Assembly: GCF_006538365.1 (NCBI RefSeq)
Contig: NZ_BJKN01000001.1
Coordinates: 489,639-553,638, forward strand
Origin: Moorella sp. E308F
Lineage (GTDB): Bacteria > Bacillota > DSM-521 > Neomoorellales > Neomoorellaceae
Direction of reading: 5' to 3'
Length of the DNA: 64,000 nt
Numbering within the stretch: position 1 is the first letter of the stretch; each line of letters begins with the position of its first letter. Position numbers and translations under genes: made by a program. The notes under the pieces were generated by a model. It saw only the letters and a list, made by a program, of their open reading frames with translations, searched no databases and was not told the origin of the DNA. Of this stretch, positions 1 through 8,198 are shown one piece after another.

Positions 1-623
1 ACCGGGGTGCCGACCGGTACCCTGGCAGTGATGGGCTTCCGGACGGCGCCGGTGACGGTGATGTACTTATGGGTTACAGGGTTTCCTTTCAGAGCCTGGT
101 GGATATTATATAAAGTCTCGACGTTTAAAACTACCGCTCCCGCCTGTAATGGTAACCCTCCCGGCGGAATTATTTTGCCGGTGACGCTATAGGTCAATAA
201 GTGCTCGTCCCCCATGGGGTAGACGTCCGGCAGGAGGTGGAGCTTTAGCCCCGGGTAATTGCTTATTTCTCCTGCCAGGGCAGCATGGGCCTCCCGGTAT
301 TTTTCTTTGAGGGCTATAACCCCTGTTCGGGCGCCGGTGGCCTGAACAAGGGTGGCTAAAGTGGCCAGGAGTTCCGCCGGGTAGCGGGCCATGAGTTCCT
401 GGTCGACTTTAAGTAAGGGTTCGCACTCGGCCCCGTTAATGATAATGGTCTGGATAGGTGTTCCGGTCTTCAGTTTAAAGGCGGTGGGGAAACCGCCCCC
501 GCCAGCGCCGACCACGCCGGCAGATGCTATTTTACTTATGATGGCGTTTAGTTCGCTGCCAGGCATTTCCTTCAACGCGGTATCCACTCCGCTCTCGTTC
601 CTTATTTCACAATATAACTGCAT
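1..623 (-). CDS. PduS/RnfC-like flavoprotein, N-terminal part (cut by window edge)
   Basis: The first 207 codons are visible; the rest lies beyond the left edge. The start is an ATG at 621-623, seven bases after the stop of the aldehyde dehydrogenase gene. A glycine-rich NAD/FMN loop (GAGGGGFPT, residues 39-47) and the following NGAECEPLL are typical of the RnfC/NuoF-like family. In microcompartment operons this family is PduS, which passes electrons from NADH to flavin or cobalamin, or balances NADH inside the shell. The iron-sulfur part expected further on cannot be seen. Its place as last visible gene of the shell operon supports the PduS reading over a respiratory RnfC, but the two cannot be separated from this fragment. 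Confidence 0.8.
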   Translation of the reverse strand, partial: MQLYCEIRNESGVDTALKEMPGSELNAIISKIASAGVVGAGGGGFPTAFKLKTGTPIQTIIINGAECEPLLKVDQELMARYPAELLATLATLVQATGARTGVIALKEKYREAHAALAGEISNYPGLKLHLLPDVYPMGDEHLLTYSVTGKIIPPGGLPLQAGAVVLNVETLYNIHQALKGNPVTHKYITVTGAVRKPITARVPVGTP

Positions 624-630
624 TTAATTA

Positions 631-2103
631 CTAATCTACCGTCCGCAGCGCCCCGACAATGACCGTCCGCTGTTCCCGGGTGTAGGTCCGGGGTGTGCAG
701 ATGCCCTCGCCTGTGGGGCTGGCGATGGTGTGGCTGAAGTGCCCTTCGCCGCCGATGTTTAAACCGGCAGCCGAGGAAGCGTTGGCCACCAGGATGTCGG
801 TGCGGAGCTTGCGGGCGTAAGCGGTGATGCGGCTAACGTCCTGGCTGTGGATGATGGCTGTATGTTTGAAGCCGTGCTCCACCTGCACGGCCAGTTCCAG
901 GGCGGCGTCGAAGTCCGGCACTCGTACCAGGGGCAGGACCGGCAGCAGCTGTTCTTCCTGTACCAGGGGATGCTCCGGGGGACATTCCATGAGGGCGATC
1001 CTGGTGTTTTCCGGTGCGTCGATGCCGGCTTGCTTTAGAATAACAGTGGCGTCCCGGCCGATAAGGTCGGGGTGGAAGCGCTTGCCGTCGGGCAGGATGG
1101 TGCGCATGAGTTTTTCTTTATCCCCTTCATCCCGCACGAGATAGGCGCCGTGGCTCTGGAGGTGGAAGAGGAGCTCATCGGCTATTGCTTCCACGGCGAT
1201 GATGACCTTTTCGGCTATGCAGAGGACGGTGTTGTCAAAGGCGGCGCCGTCGACAATACATCTGGCGGCATAGTCCAGGTCCTTGACGGTTTCGTCGACG
1301 ACTACGGGGGGATTGCCTGGCCCGGCGGCAATGGCTTTTTTGCCGCTTCTTAAGGCGCGGTTGACTACTTCCGGCCCGCCGGTGGCGACGACCAGATCTA
1401 CATCGGGATGGCTTAGGACCAGGTCCAGGTTTTCCAGGCTGACTTTATCGCCAACGACTAATAAATCCTCCGGCCCGCCGGCTTCCTGGATGGCGGCGTT
1501 GAAAAGGCGCACCAGGTACTGGGTGGTCTTGAGCCCTTTGGGATGGGGCAGGAAGATTATGCTGTTGCCGGCGGCGACCATGCTGATGGCGTGGTTGATG
1601 ACGCAGGAGCCTGGATGGGTGGCCGGCTCGATGGAGGCGATGAGGCCGAAGGGCGCCCGCTCAATCAGGATGAGGCCGTTGTCGCCGCTGATGGCTTCCG
1701 TCTTTATATCCTCGAGGCCCGGGGTTAGACGGGCGGCATAGAGCTTTTTCTGGATCTTGTCTTCTACCCGGCCGTAGCCGGTTTCTTCGTGGGCCAGCCG
1801 GGCAATTGTTTCTACGTTTTCAATAGCCGCCCGGCGGATGGCGGCGACGATCTCGCCCCTGGTTTTGAGGCTTAACTTTACCAGTTCTTGCTGCGCTCTT
1901 TTGGCAACGCGGATAGCTGCCTTCAAGTCGCTGTATACGCCTTTGTCACCGCGGGAGGTAGTGGCCGCGGCCTGGCCGGCCCGCGCCTGGCAGGCACCGC
2001 TACACGTTGTTGCCGTAGTAGCTGTTGTCCCATTGCGGGACTGCTGCTGGATGTTTTTTAATACTTCGGCGACAATGCTGGCGATAGTGGTTTCGTCGAT
2101 CAT
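631..2103 (-). CDS. CoA-acylating aldehyde dehydrogenase of a microcompartment (PduP/EutE type)
   Basis: 490 residues, the usual size. It should oxidise propionaldehyde or acetaldehyde (lactaldehyde-derived here) to the acyl-CoA with NAD. The catalytic cysteine is Cys295 in DNTVLCIAEK, and the GPGNPP loop lies near residues 261-266. The first 20 residues (IASIVAEVLKNI) form an amphipathic helix like known encapsulation peptides. They are followed by a Thr/Ala-rich flexible linker (about residues 24-52) before the catalytic fold, so targeting into the shell is likely. It lies directly after two shell genes and before the PduS-like gene. The family is clear; the preferred aldehyde is inferred from context. 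Confidence 0.93.
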   Translation of the reverse strand: MIDETTIASIVAEVLKNIQQQSRNGTTATTATTCSGACQARAGQAAATTSRGDKGVYSDLKAAIRVAKRAQQELVKLSLKTRGEIVAAIRRAAIENVETIARLAHEETGYGRVEDKIQKKLYAARLTPGLEDIKTEAISGDNGLILIERAPFGLIASIEPATHPGSCVINHAISMVAAGNSIIFLPHPKGLKTTQYLVRLFNAAIQEAGGPEDLLVVGDKVSLENLDLVLSHPDVDLVVATGGPEVVNRALRSGKKAIAAGPGNPPVVVDETVKDLDYAARCIVDGAAFDNTVLCIAEKVIIAVEAIADELLFHLQSHGAYLVRDEGDKEKLMRTILPDGKRFHPDLIGRDATVILKQAGIDAPENTRIALMECPPEHPLVQEEQLLPVLPLVRVPDFDAALELAVQVEHGFKHTAIIHSQDVSRITAYARKLRTDILVANASSAAGLNIGGEGHFSHTIASPTGEGICTPRTYTREQRTVIVGALRTVD

Positions 2104-2116
2104 TTCTGCTCACCGC

Positions 2117-2389
2117 TCAGGCTGGTAATATCGTGCTGAGGTCAGTGTGGGGCCGCGGGATGACGTGGACGGCGACAATCTCGCCGAGTCTCCCGGCGGC
2201 AGCGGCTCCGGCTTCGGTGGCGGCCTTGACGGCTCCGACATCACCTTTGACCATGACGGTGACGAGACCCGAGCCGATCTTCTCCATACCGGCCAGCTCG
2301 ACGCCGGCGGCTTTGAGCATGGCATCTGCCGCTTCAATGGCCGCGACCAGTCCTTTGGTTTCGATGAGCCCCAGGGCGCCGTCTTTCAT
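2117..2389 (-). CDS. BMC-domain hexameric shell protein (PduA/EutM type), copy 1
   Basis: 90 residues, a single BMC domain. It opens with [17 protein letters not shown] and ends with HVIPRPH, both hallmarks of hexagonal shell tiles. These hexamers form the facets of the microcompartment and their central pore admits small substrates. It is nearly the same as the next gene upstream (2391-2687) over most of its length, so the two look like a recent tandem duplication. It sits 13 bases before the aldehyde dehydrogenase start and is surely co-transcribed. Apparent long frames on the opposite strand mirror the repeated codon usage and are not genes. Confidence 0.95.
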   Translation of the reverse strand: MKDGALGLIETKGLVAAIEAADAMLKAAGVELAGMEKIGSGLVTVMVKGDVGAVKAATEAGAAAAGRLGEIVAVHVIPRPHTDLSTILPA

Positions 2390-2390
2390 G

Positions 2391-2687
2391 TTAATCTACC
2401 CCCTTGGCAGAGGCGTCTTTTTTAGCGGGCAGGATGCGGGCGACGTCGCTATGGGGCCGCGGGATGACGTGGACGGCGATGACTTCCCCGAGCCTGGTAG
2501 CAGCAGCACCGCCGGCTTCGGTGGCGGCCTTGACGGCACCTACTTCGCCGCTGACCATGACGGTGACAAGACCCGAGCCGATCTTCTCCATTCCCACCAG
2601 CTCGACGCTGGCGGCTTTGAGCATGGCATCTGCCGCTTCAATGGCCGCGACCAGTCCTTTGGTTTCGATGAGGCCTAAAGCGCTCAT
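2391..2687 (-). CDS. BMC-domain hexameric shell protein (PduA/EutM type), copy 2
   Basis: 98 residues, a single BMC domain with the [14 protein letters not shown] start and the VHVIPRPH motif. It is closely similar to the shell protein encoded just downstream. It differs mainly in a short C-terminal tail (about ten residues, lysine-rich) and in a few mid-domain positions ([19 protein letters not shown] against [19 protein letters not shown]). The one-base gap to the next gene shows tight coupling. Keeping two near-identical tiles may allow mixed hexamers or raise the dose; that is inference. Confidence 0.95.
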   Translation of the reverse strand: MSALGLIETKGLVAAIEAADAMLKAASVELVGMEKIGSGLVTVMVSGEVGAVKAATEAGGAAATRLGEVIAVHVIPRPHSDVARILPAKKDASAKGVD

Positions 2688-2747
2688 GGGTTCACTCTTC
2701 CTCCTTTAATTTCTAAGGTTCTCCTGGGTTTTTACCTGGAGGGTTTC

Positions 2748-3020
2748 TTAGCTTAAATACCGCGCCAGTTCTTCATGGGGCCGGGCAATAATCCGGCTGG
2801 CAAAAACAGTACTTATGGCCGCAACCTGTTCCCTGGCGGCTTCGATGGCTGCCGTGACGGCACTGACTTCACCGCTGATTTTTAATACTACCAGGCCGCT
2901 GCCTTTGGTCGGTTCGTAGCCGAGGATGGTGACTGCCGCCGTTTTGGCGGCCGTGTCCGCGGCGGCGACGGCGGCGGCCAGGCCGCGCACTTCGATTATA
3001 CCCAGGGCTTGATTGTTCAT
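2748..3020 (-). CDS. BMC-domain hexameric shell protein, divergent third copy
   Basis: 90 residues with one BMC domain: ALGIIEVRGLAAAVAAAD at the start, GSGLVVLKISGEVSAV in the middle and RIIARPHEEL near the end. It is clearly more distant from the other two shell proteins than they are from each other, so it probably supplies a distinct pore. An ATG start at 3018-3020 follows a GGAGGCAC-type ribosome site. It lies between the aldolase gene and the shell pair. No pentameric (EutN/CcmL) vertex protein is visible in this window, although one is needed to close a shell; it may lie past the left edge. Confidence 0.94.
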   Translation of the reverse strand: MNNQALGIIEVRGLAAAVAAADTAAKTAAVTILGYEPTKGSGLVVLKISGEVSAVTAAIEAAREQVAAISTVFASRIIARPHEELARYLS

Positions 3021-3097
3021 GGTGTGCCTCCGAAATTGAGTTGCAATGGTTGTAATTAACTTGACTTAAGGGAAGACGGAGCTACCCTGCCCCTCCT

Positions 3098-3892
3098 TTA
3101 CTGTTTCCTATCCCTAAGGGAGGCCAGGACGCGCCGGGTTACGGCGCTGATGATTTCCTGGAGCTCTTCTGCCGGGATGCCGCTCGTCCCATTATCCACC
3201 TGGCCGGATATGCTGCAGGCACCGCACCCCGTGCATCCCGGGTGACGGCCGCTGACGCCGAGCTTTTCCCGGATCTGCAGCAGCTTCTCTACTTCCTCAC
3301 AGGGCAGTACGCGTTCCCCGCCCAGCTGCCGGGCCGCCAGGCTGATCTTGGCAAAGTGTTCGATGGATTCCATCTTGTAAAAGGCGTTGTAGACGTCCGT
3401 CCCCATGGTAAGGGCGCCGTGGTTTTCCAACAGGACGGCGTCGTATTTATCCAGGTACTCCCTGACCGCCAGGGGTATCTCTTCGGTAGACGGGGTGCCG
3501 TATTTGGCGATGGGGACAGCCCCCAGGGTGATGATGATTTCCGGCAGTACCGGCTTGTCCAGGGGGATACCGGCCACGGCAAAGGCGGTGGCCACAGGCG
3601 GATGGGCGTGAACTACCGCCCGCACATCGGGCCGGTGCCGGTAAACATCCAGGTGCATTTTAATTTCTGAAGAAGGTTTAAGATTGCCGGCTATTTTTCG
3701 CCCTTCCAGGTCCACCTTGATGATCATGTCGGGCGTCATAAAGCCCTTGCTCACGCCGGTAGGGGTGGTTAAAACCTCATTTTCCCCGATGCGGACGCTA
3801 ATATTACCGTCATTGGAGGCAACAAATCCTTTGGCATAAATACGCCGGCCTACTTCACAAATGTCCTGCCTGATTTGATACTCGGAAGCCAC
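3098..3892 (-). CDS. Class II aldolase (fuculose/rhamnulose-1-phosphate aldolase type) with microcompartment targeting tail
   Basis: 264 residues. The class II aldolase/adducin fold shows the metal and catalytic residues: SNDGNIS near 26-32, Glu76 in SSEIKMH, His95 and His97 in HAHPP, and His158 in ENHGAL. Such enzymes cleave L-fuculose-1-phosphate or L-rhamnulose-1-phosphate to dihydroxyacetone phosphate and lactaldehyde. After the enzyme domain comes a linker with CxxCxxC (Cys220, 223, 226), then a predicted amphipathic helix (about 239-262, IPAEELQEIISAV) like a C-terminal encapsulation peptide. The start is GTG, eight bases after GAGAGGAG. The sugar phosphate is inferred from neighbours; no kinase is in view. 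Confidence 0.88.
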   Translation of the reverse strand: MASEYQIRQDICEVGRRIYAKGFVASNDGNISVRIGENEVLTTPTGVSKGFMTPDMIIKVDLEGRKIAGNLKPSSEIKMHLDVYRHRPDVRAVVHAHPPVATAFAVAGIPLDKPVLPEIIITLGAVPIAKYGTPSTEEIPLAVREYLDKYDAVLLENHGALTMGTDVYNAFYKMESIEHFAKISLAARQLGGERVLPCEEVEKLLQIREKLGVSGRHPGCTGCGACSISGQVDNGTSGIPAEELQEIISAVTRRVLASLRDRKQ

Positions 3893-3927
3893 TATGAAAT
3901 CTCCTCTCTTACCAGCTACCTATGCCT

Positions 3928-4902
3928 TCAGGGCAGAATGTGCTGCCGGATAAAGCTCAAGGTAGCTATGGCATCACCTTTAGCGATTAGCTCATCCAGT
4001 TTGTTGATTCCCAGCCGCTCTATAAGGTTTAAGATACCTTTCAACGTAGCAATGCTCTCCCGGCATACCTGGACCGGGTCCTCCCGGTAGGGGAAGACGT
4101 CCAGGGAGTACCAGCCGTCATAGCCCACCTTTTGCAGCCAGTACAGGAGTTCAATGTATTCGACCAGGTGGACCGAGCCCACCAGCAGGTCGTCGTCCCA
4201 GCTGCGGTAGTTGTCATTGAAGTGGAAGTGGAACATCTTGCCGTGGCCGGCCAGTAACGCCAGGGCTTCAGCCACATTTTCCCCGGCATTGAGGGAATGG
4301 CCGACATCAATGGTAACCCCGATATTGTCCAGCCCTACCTCCTGGACCAGCAGGAGGGCCTTGGCGGCGTTATTAATGAAAGCATGAGTCCGCGGCTCCT
4401 TAGGCTTGTACTCAACGCAAACCCGGACATCGCTACGATAACCGGCTATCTCCTTTAAACTCTCCACCAGCCAGCGCCAGGCCTTTAAATAATCCACCTG
4501 GAAACAATAATCAAAACCATCCTGTCCCAGCCAGATATTGACCTGATTCGCCCCCAGCCGGGCGGCCACATCCATACCGCGTTGGGCCAGGGTTACGGCT
4601 TCCCCGCGGATACTGGCATCGGCCGCTGCCAGGCTGCCAAACTGCCACTTGCGCTGCCCGCTGTGATCCACGCCAATAATAGAAGCCTGCAGGTTGTTAG
4701 CTTTCAGGGCCTCTTCGACTTCATCCAGATTGGCATCGGTTACGTCGGCCGGGTAGTTTAACTCTACGCCACTCAAACCGGGAATGCTGGCAGCCTCTTT
4801 GATGCGCTCCACCACGGGTTTGCCGTCGCGATAGCCGCTTAACAGGAAGCGGTCACCGCAGCCGTCAAAGGCCCAGACGCCGGCGGAAAATTTAGTTTCC
4901 AT
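3928..4902 (-). CDS. Sugar isomerase/epimerase, xylose-isomerase-like TIM barrel
   Basis: 324 residues from an ATG that follows AGGTGGG by six bases; an upstream in-frame start would add seven residues but has no ribosome site. The protein has the AP-endonuclease-2/sugar-isomerase barrel pattern. Signs are VCVEYKPKEPR, TIDVGHSLNAGE and FHFNDNYRSWDDD, which carry the acidic and histidine metal ligands of this family. Between a sugar importer and a deoxy-sugar-phosphate aldolase it most likely converts L-rhamnose or L-fucose (aldose) to the ketose. Epimerase activity on a related sugar is possible. The fold is secure, the substrate is not. Confidence 0.8.
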   Translation of the reverse strand: METKFSAGVWAFDGCGDRFLLSGYRDGKPVVERIKEAASIPGLSGVELNYPADVTDANLDEVEEALKANNLQASIIGVDHSGQRKWQFGSLAAADASIRGEAVTLAQRGMDVAARLGANQVNIWLGQDGFDYCFQVDYLKAWRWLVESLKEIAGYRSDVRVCVEYKPKEPRTHAFINNAAKALLLVQEVGLDNIGVTIDVGHSLNAGENVAEALALLAGHGKMFHFHFNDNYRSWDDDLLVGSVHLVEYIELLYWLQKVGYDGWYSLDVFPYREDPVQVCRESIATLKGILNLIERLGINKLDELIAKGDAIATLSFIRQHILP

Positions 4903-4978
4903 GCTTATCCCACCTGCCTGCACGTTAGTTCAAGTTAAAAGGGGAGGGGCAGGCCCCTGTCCCTCCCCAATTAAACGT

Positions 4979-6016
4979 TTAGAAGTTGAATTGATCGACG
5001 TTGTCTTTGGTAAAATCGGTAGGCGGTCCCATAATGACCGTCTTGCCGTCTGATTTGACCTGAATCTTGCCTACATTGGGCACTTCCTGCCCGTCGGTAG
5101 GCTTCTTGCCATCCAGCATGTCTTTAATTAATGCTACCGTAAGATAACCCAGTTTGGCCGGTTCCCATAAAGTCGCAACATCCAGGGACCCGTCCTTCAA
5201 ATAGGTCTTGGAGTCATTGGGCAGGGCGGTCCCGACAACACTGACTTTTTCCTGCAAGCCTTTTTCCTGAACCGCCTGGGCAGCACCGATGGGAGCCGGT
5301 GTGCTGATACCAATGATGCCTTTCAGGTTGGGATAAGCCTTGATCAGCTCCAGAGCCTTCTGGTAAGCCACTTGCTGCTTTTCATCGGACGGGATCTTAT
5401 CGGTAACCAGTTTCAGGTTGGGATATTTGGTTTTGGCATACTCGAGGCCATAGTTAATCCAGCTATTTAGATTAGCCGCGGAGAGACCGCCGGTGATAAT
5501 GGCGTATTCGGCGCTATCAGTACCCATGCTTTTGACCAGCAGGTCCCAGATATGTTCACCATACTGTTTGTCATCAATCTGGTGCACGGATAGGTCGACC
5601 ACCGACTTATCAGCCGGCGTATCCCAGTCGACAACCAGGATGCCTTTATCCTTTGCTTTCTTGAGCACAGGGGTTAAAGCAGCCGGGTCGTTGGGAGCCA
5701 CGGCAATGGCATCAACACCCTGGGTGATAAGGTCTTCAATCATTTTTACCTGTTCAGCGGCGTCGGCCTTGGTGGGGCCGGTATAAATCACCTCTACGCC
5801 CAGATCCTGGCCGGCCTTCTTGGCGCCCTGCTCAGAAGCGTTAAAATAGGGTATGCCTACCAGTTTGGGCATGACAACAATTTTATATTTTTTATCTTTG
5901 GCTGGAGTGGTCTGCTGCTGTCCTTGTTGCTGCTGGGTCTCGGATGGTTTACTTCCGCAACCGGCTAAAGAAATTATTAATAGCATTGATAATAGAAACG
6001 CTATGAGCTTTTTCAT
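4979..6016 (-). CDS. Sugar ABC transporter substrate-binding lipoprotein (RhaS/LsrB type)
   Basis: 345 residues. A short lipoprotein signal ends at the lipobox LAGC (about residues 17-20), followed by a Gln/Thr-rich tether, so the mature protein should be anchored on the outer face of the membrane. The body is a periplasmic-binding-protein type I fold. PKLVGIPYFNASEQGAKKAG, VIYTGPTKADAAEQV and IAVAPNDPAAL recall rhamnose (RhaS) and autoinducer-2 (LsrB) binders more than ribose binders. It is the receptor for the two permeases and the ATPase encoded upstream in the same operon. A 122-base gap separates it from the permease gene, and its own AAAGGAGG site is about 13 bases from the ATG, a rather wide spacing. 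Confidence 0.9.
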   Translation of the reverse strand: MKKLIAFLLSMLLIISLAGCGSKPSETQQQQGQQQTTPAKDKKYKIVVMPKLVGIPYFNASEQGAKKAGQDLGVEVIYTGPTKADAAEQVKMIEDLITQGVDAIAVAPNDPAALTPVLKKAKDKGILVVDWDTPADKSVVDLSVHQIDDKQYGEHIWDLLVKSMGTDSAEYAIITGGLSAANLNSWINYGLEYAKTKYPNLKLVTDKIPSDEKQQVAYQKALELIKAYPNLKGIIGISTPAPIGAAQAVQEKGLQEKVSVVGTALPNDSKTYLKDGSLDVATLWEPAKLGYLTVALIKDMLDGKKPTDGQEVPNVGKIQVKSDGKTVIMGPPTDFTKDNVDQFNF

Positions 6017-6076
6017 TTAAAACTGACAACCTCCTTTGCTAAAGTATGAATTTGGGAGATATGGTAAAATTCTTTC

Positions 6077-6097
6077 TTAATATCTTTTCTTTTCCAT
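6077..6097 (-). other. Possible six-codon leader ORF
   Basis: In the gap between the second permease and the binding-protein gene, a near-perfect ribosome site (AAGGAGGTGAG) is followed at once by ATG-GAA-AAG-AAA-AGA-TAT-TAA, a six-codon frame encoding MEKKRY. It may be a translational relay, a leader peptide or the end of a decayed gene. Nothing further supports translation. Confidence 0.25.
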
Positions 6098-6138
6098 CTC
6101 ACCTCCTTAGTATCGTATTTATCCCCCTACCTGTCTTC

Positions 6139-7158
6139 TCACGTGGCAATACTCGTCTTTTTTTGCTCTATTTTTACCTCCTTCCCCTGTCTTCTTTTAC
6201 TAATAAAGTAGTTTAATAACAATACAGCAATTAGCAGAACCCCCATAGTAACGTCGACTATAAACCTATTAATACCAATTAAATTCAACCCGCTGGAGAG
6301 TACCTGGACTATACCTGCTGCCACAACCGTTCCCACGACCTTGCCATAGCCCCCAGCGATATCGGTCCCACCCAGGACCACAATGGCCACGCTCTGTAAT
6401 AAATATGATGAACCATAATCCACCTTGGCGGAATTATAGCGGGAGGTCATAATGATGGCGGCCATGGCAGCCATCACTGCTGCATAGAGATAAACAAGCA
6501 TTACCACCTTTTTGGTATTAATGCCTGAAAAATAGGTAGCCACTGAGTTACAGCCAAACATATAAACGCTTCTCCCCCAGGCCGTCCGCTCCAGTAGAAT
6601 CCCGGTCAAGACAGCAAAGACGATAAATATTAAAATTGGAACGGGAATAAATCCCAAATAGCCATTGCCAATCCACTGGTACTGTTCCGGGAACCCTGAT
6701 ATGGCGCCGCCTTTGGTCAGCCAAACACTCAGCCCTTCAAAAAGCGTCATAGTTCCAAGGGTGACAAGGATAGGCGAAACACCAACATATGATACGAGGA
6801 AGCCGTTTACAAAACCGCAGATTAAGGCGGTGATCAGGGTTGCCAGCAGGGCCCTCACGATTAAAAGTAGAACTGCTGTTCCCTCAACCCCGGCACTATA
6901 GCCGGAAGACAGGACCAGGGCTCCAACTATTCCCGATAGGGCGGCAGTAAAGGTAATCGAAAGATCTATTCCGCCCGTAATAATAACCACCATCATGCCC
7001 AGGGCTATCAGGCCTAATTCGGGCATCTGGGTCGCCATGGACTGGAGGTTTCCCAGGCTCAAAAACTTTGAGGGAGAGATTACTGACATTAACAGAAAGA
7101 GGCCCGCAAAAACATACAGGAGTATCATTTCTTTGCTAGTTTTCGACAAAGTTTCCAC
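6139..7158 (-). CDS. Sugar ABC transporter permease (RbsC family), second of the pair
   Basis: 339 residues, mostly hydrophobic, with the RbsC/BPD-transp-2 signature GLIALGMMVVIITGGIDLS near residues 48-66 and VLGGTDIAGGYG toward the C-terminus. The second motif is the coupling region that contacts the ATPase. Some eight to ten membrane segments are expected. It pairs with the permease encoded five bases upstream to form a heterodimeric channel. The annotated GTG lies very close to a GAGGGTGG site, so a TTG three codons later (7149) is an equally good start. The C-terminus ends in a lysine-rich cytoplasmic tail. Confidence 0.9.
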   Translation of the reverse strand: METLSKTSKEMILLYVFAGLFLLMSVISPSKFLSLGNLQSMATQMPELGLIALGMMVVIITGGIDLSITFTAALSGIVGALVLSSGYSAGVEGTAVLLLIVRALLATLITALICGFVNGFLVSYVGVSPILVTLGTMTLFEGLSVWLTKGGAISGFPEQYQWIGNGYLGFIPVPILIFIVFAVLTGILLERTAWGRSVYMFGCNSVATYFSGINTKKVVMLVYLYAAVMAAMAAIIMTSRYNSAKVDYGSSYLLQSVAIVVLGGTDIAGGYGKVVGTVVAAGIVQVLSSGLNLIGINRFIVDVTMGVLLIAVLLLNYFISKRRQGKEVKIEQKKTSIAT

Positions 7159-7163
7159 CCTCT

Positions 7164-8162
7164 TTAATATTCTACATCCACTCTAGGCAGGCTCTTTTCC
7201 ATCCGTTTCCTCTGGATTACATCAAAGCTGACGGCCAAGATGATGATCAGGCCAACGATAATCTTTTGCCAGAAGGTAGGGATATGGGTCAGGATAAGGC
7301 CGTTATTAAGAACGGCCATAAATAAGACGCCAAGGACTGTGCCAATGATAGAACCGTTGCCACCCGCAAGGCTGGCCCCTCCGACCACCACTGCCGCGAC
7401 TACCTGTAATTCAAATCCTAAAAAGGCATTGGGATCGACCTGACGCATAATAGATGTATGGACAACTGCCGCCACGCCGGCCAGGAAGCCCATATAGGCA
7501 TATACAAATATCAAAGTGCGTTCTATATTAATACCCACTCGTTTGGCCGAGACAGGATTACCCCCCACGGCATATACCGCCCTGCCAATCAGGGTATATT
7601 TTAATAACGCCCAGGTCAGCAAAACCATTATCAGGAAAATTATTATCTGAATAGGGATTCCCACCATATTGCCGCTGGCATCAGGAAACTTAAAAAAGGT
7701 GATTTTACCGAAATCTATAAACCAAGAGGGAATATCATTAATCCAGGTGCCGTTGGTGTAATAAAGCATAAGACCATTTATAATGCTCATGGAGCCCAGG
7801 GTAACTACAATGGCGGGAATATTAGCCCGGGCAATTAAAGTACCATTTATTATTCCAATGATAACCCCGCCTGCAACAGCAACTAAAAAAGTCAGCAGCA
7901 GGTTGCCGCCAAAAGTCACCATAAATTTGCCGATCAAAACCGTTAGCACAGCCACCACCGCGCCGACGGATAAATCAATGCCCCCTGTAATAATGACCAG
8001 CGTCATTCCCAAAGCCATAATGCCCAGGACAGCATTGTTTTTTAACAAATCAATTAAGTTATCCGGACGCAGGAAAACATTGCTGCGAGCACTTATCAAA
8101 ACTGATAAAACTACCAGCATTATAAAAATCCATAGTTCCTTTGATTTGGTACGTTGTTTCAT
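7164..8162 (-). CDS. Sugar ABC transporter permease (RbsC family), first of the pair
   Basis: 332 residues of RbsC type. It carries LGIMALGMTLVIITGGIDLSVGA near residues 46-68 and VVVGGASLAGGNGSIIGT near the C-terminus, the pattern of permeases in the ribose/rhamnose/autoinducer-2 importer family. It is similar to, but clearly diverged from, the neighbouring permease; two different permeases per transporter are the rule for rhamnose (RhaP/RhaQ) and LsrCD systems and not for ribose. That supports a deoxy-sugar or autoinducer-2-like substrate. The ATG start follows an AAGGAG-type site. Confidence 0.9.
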   Translation of the reverse strand: MKQRTKSKELWIFIMLVVLSVLISARSNVFLRPDNLIDLLKNNAVLGIMALGMTLVIITGGIDLSVGAVVAVLTVLIGKFMVTFGGNLLLTFLVAVAGGVIIGIINGTLIARANIPAIVVTLGSMSIINGLMLYYTNGTWINDIPSWFIDFGKITFFKFPDASGNMVGIPIQIIIFLIMVLLTWALLKYTLIGRAVYAVGGNPVSAKRVGINIERTLIFVYAYMGFLAGVAAVVHTSIMRQVDPNAFLGFELQVVAAVVVGGASLAGGNGSIIGTVLGVLFMAVLNNGLILTHIPTFWQKIIVGLIIILAVSFDVIQRKRMEKSLPRVDVEY

Positions 8163-8198
8163 TTTTTACACCTTCTCCTTGTATCGCCAAAGACAGGT

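Noticed and set aside
2133-2709. A 181-codon plus-strand frame across the shell-protein genes
   Set aside because: It owes its length to the tandem duplication of the BMC genes on the other strand and repeats itself accordingly; no independent support.
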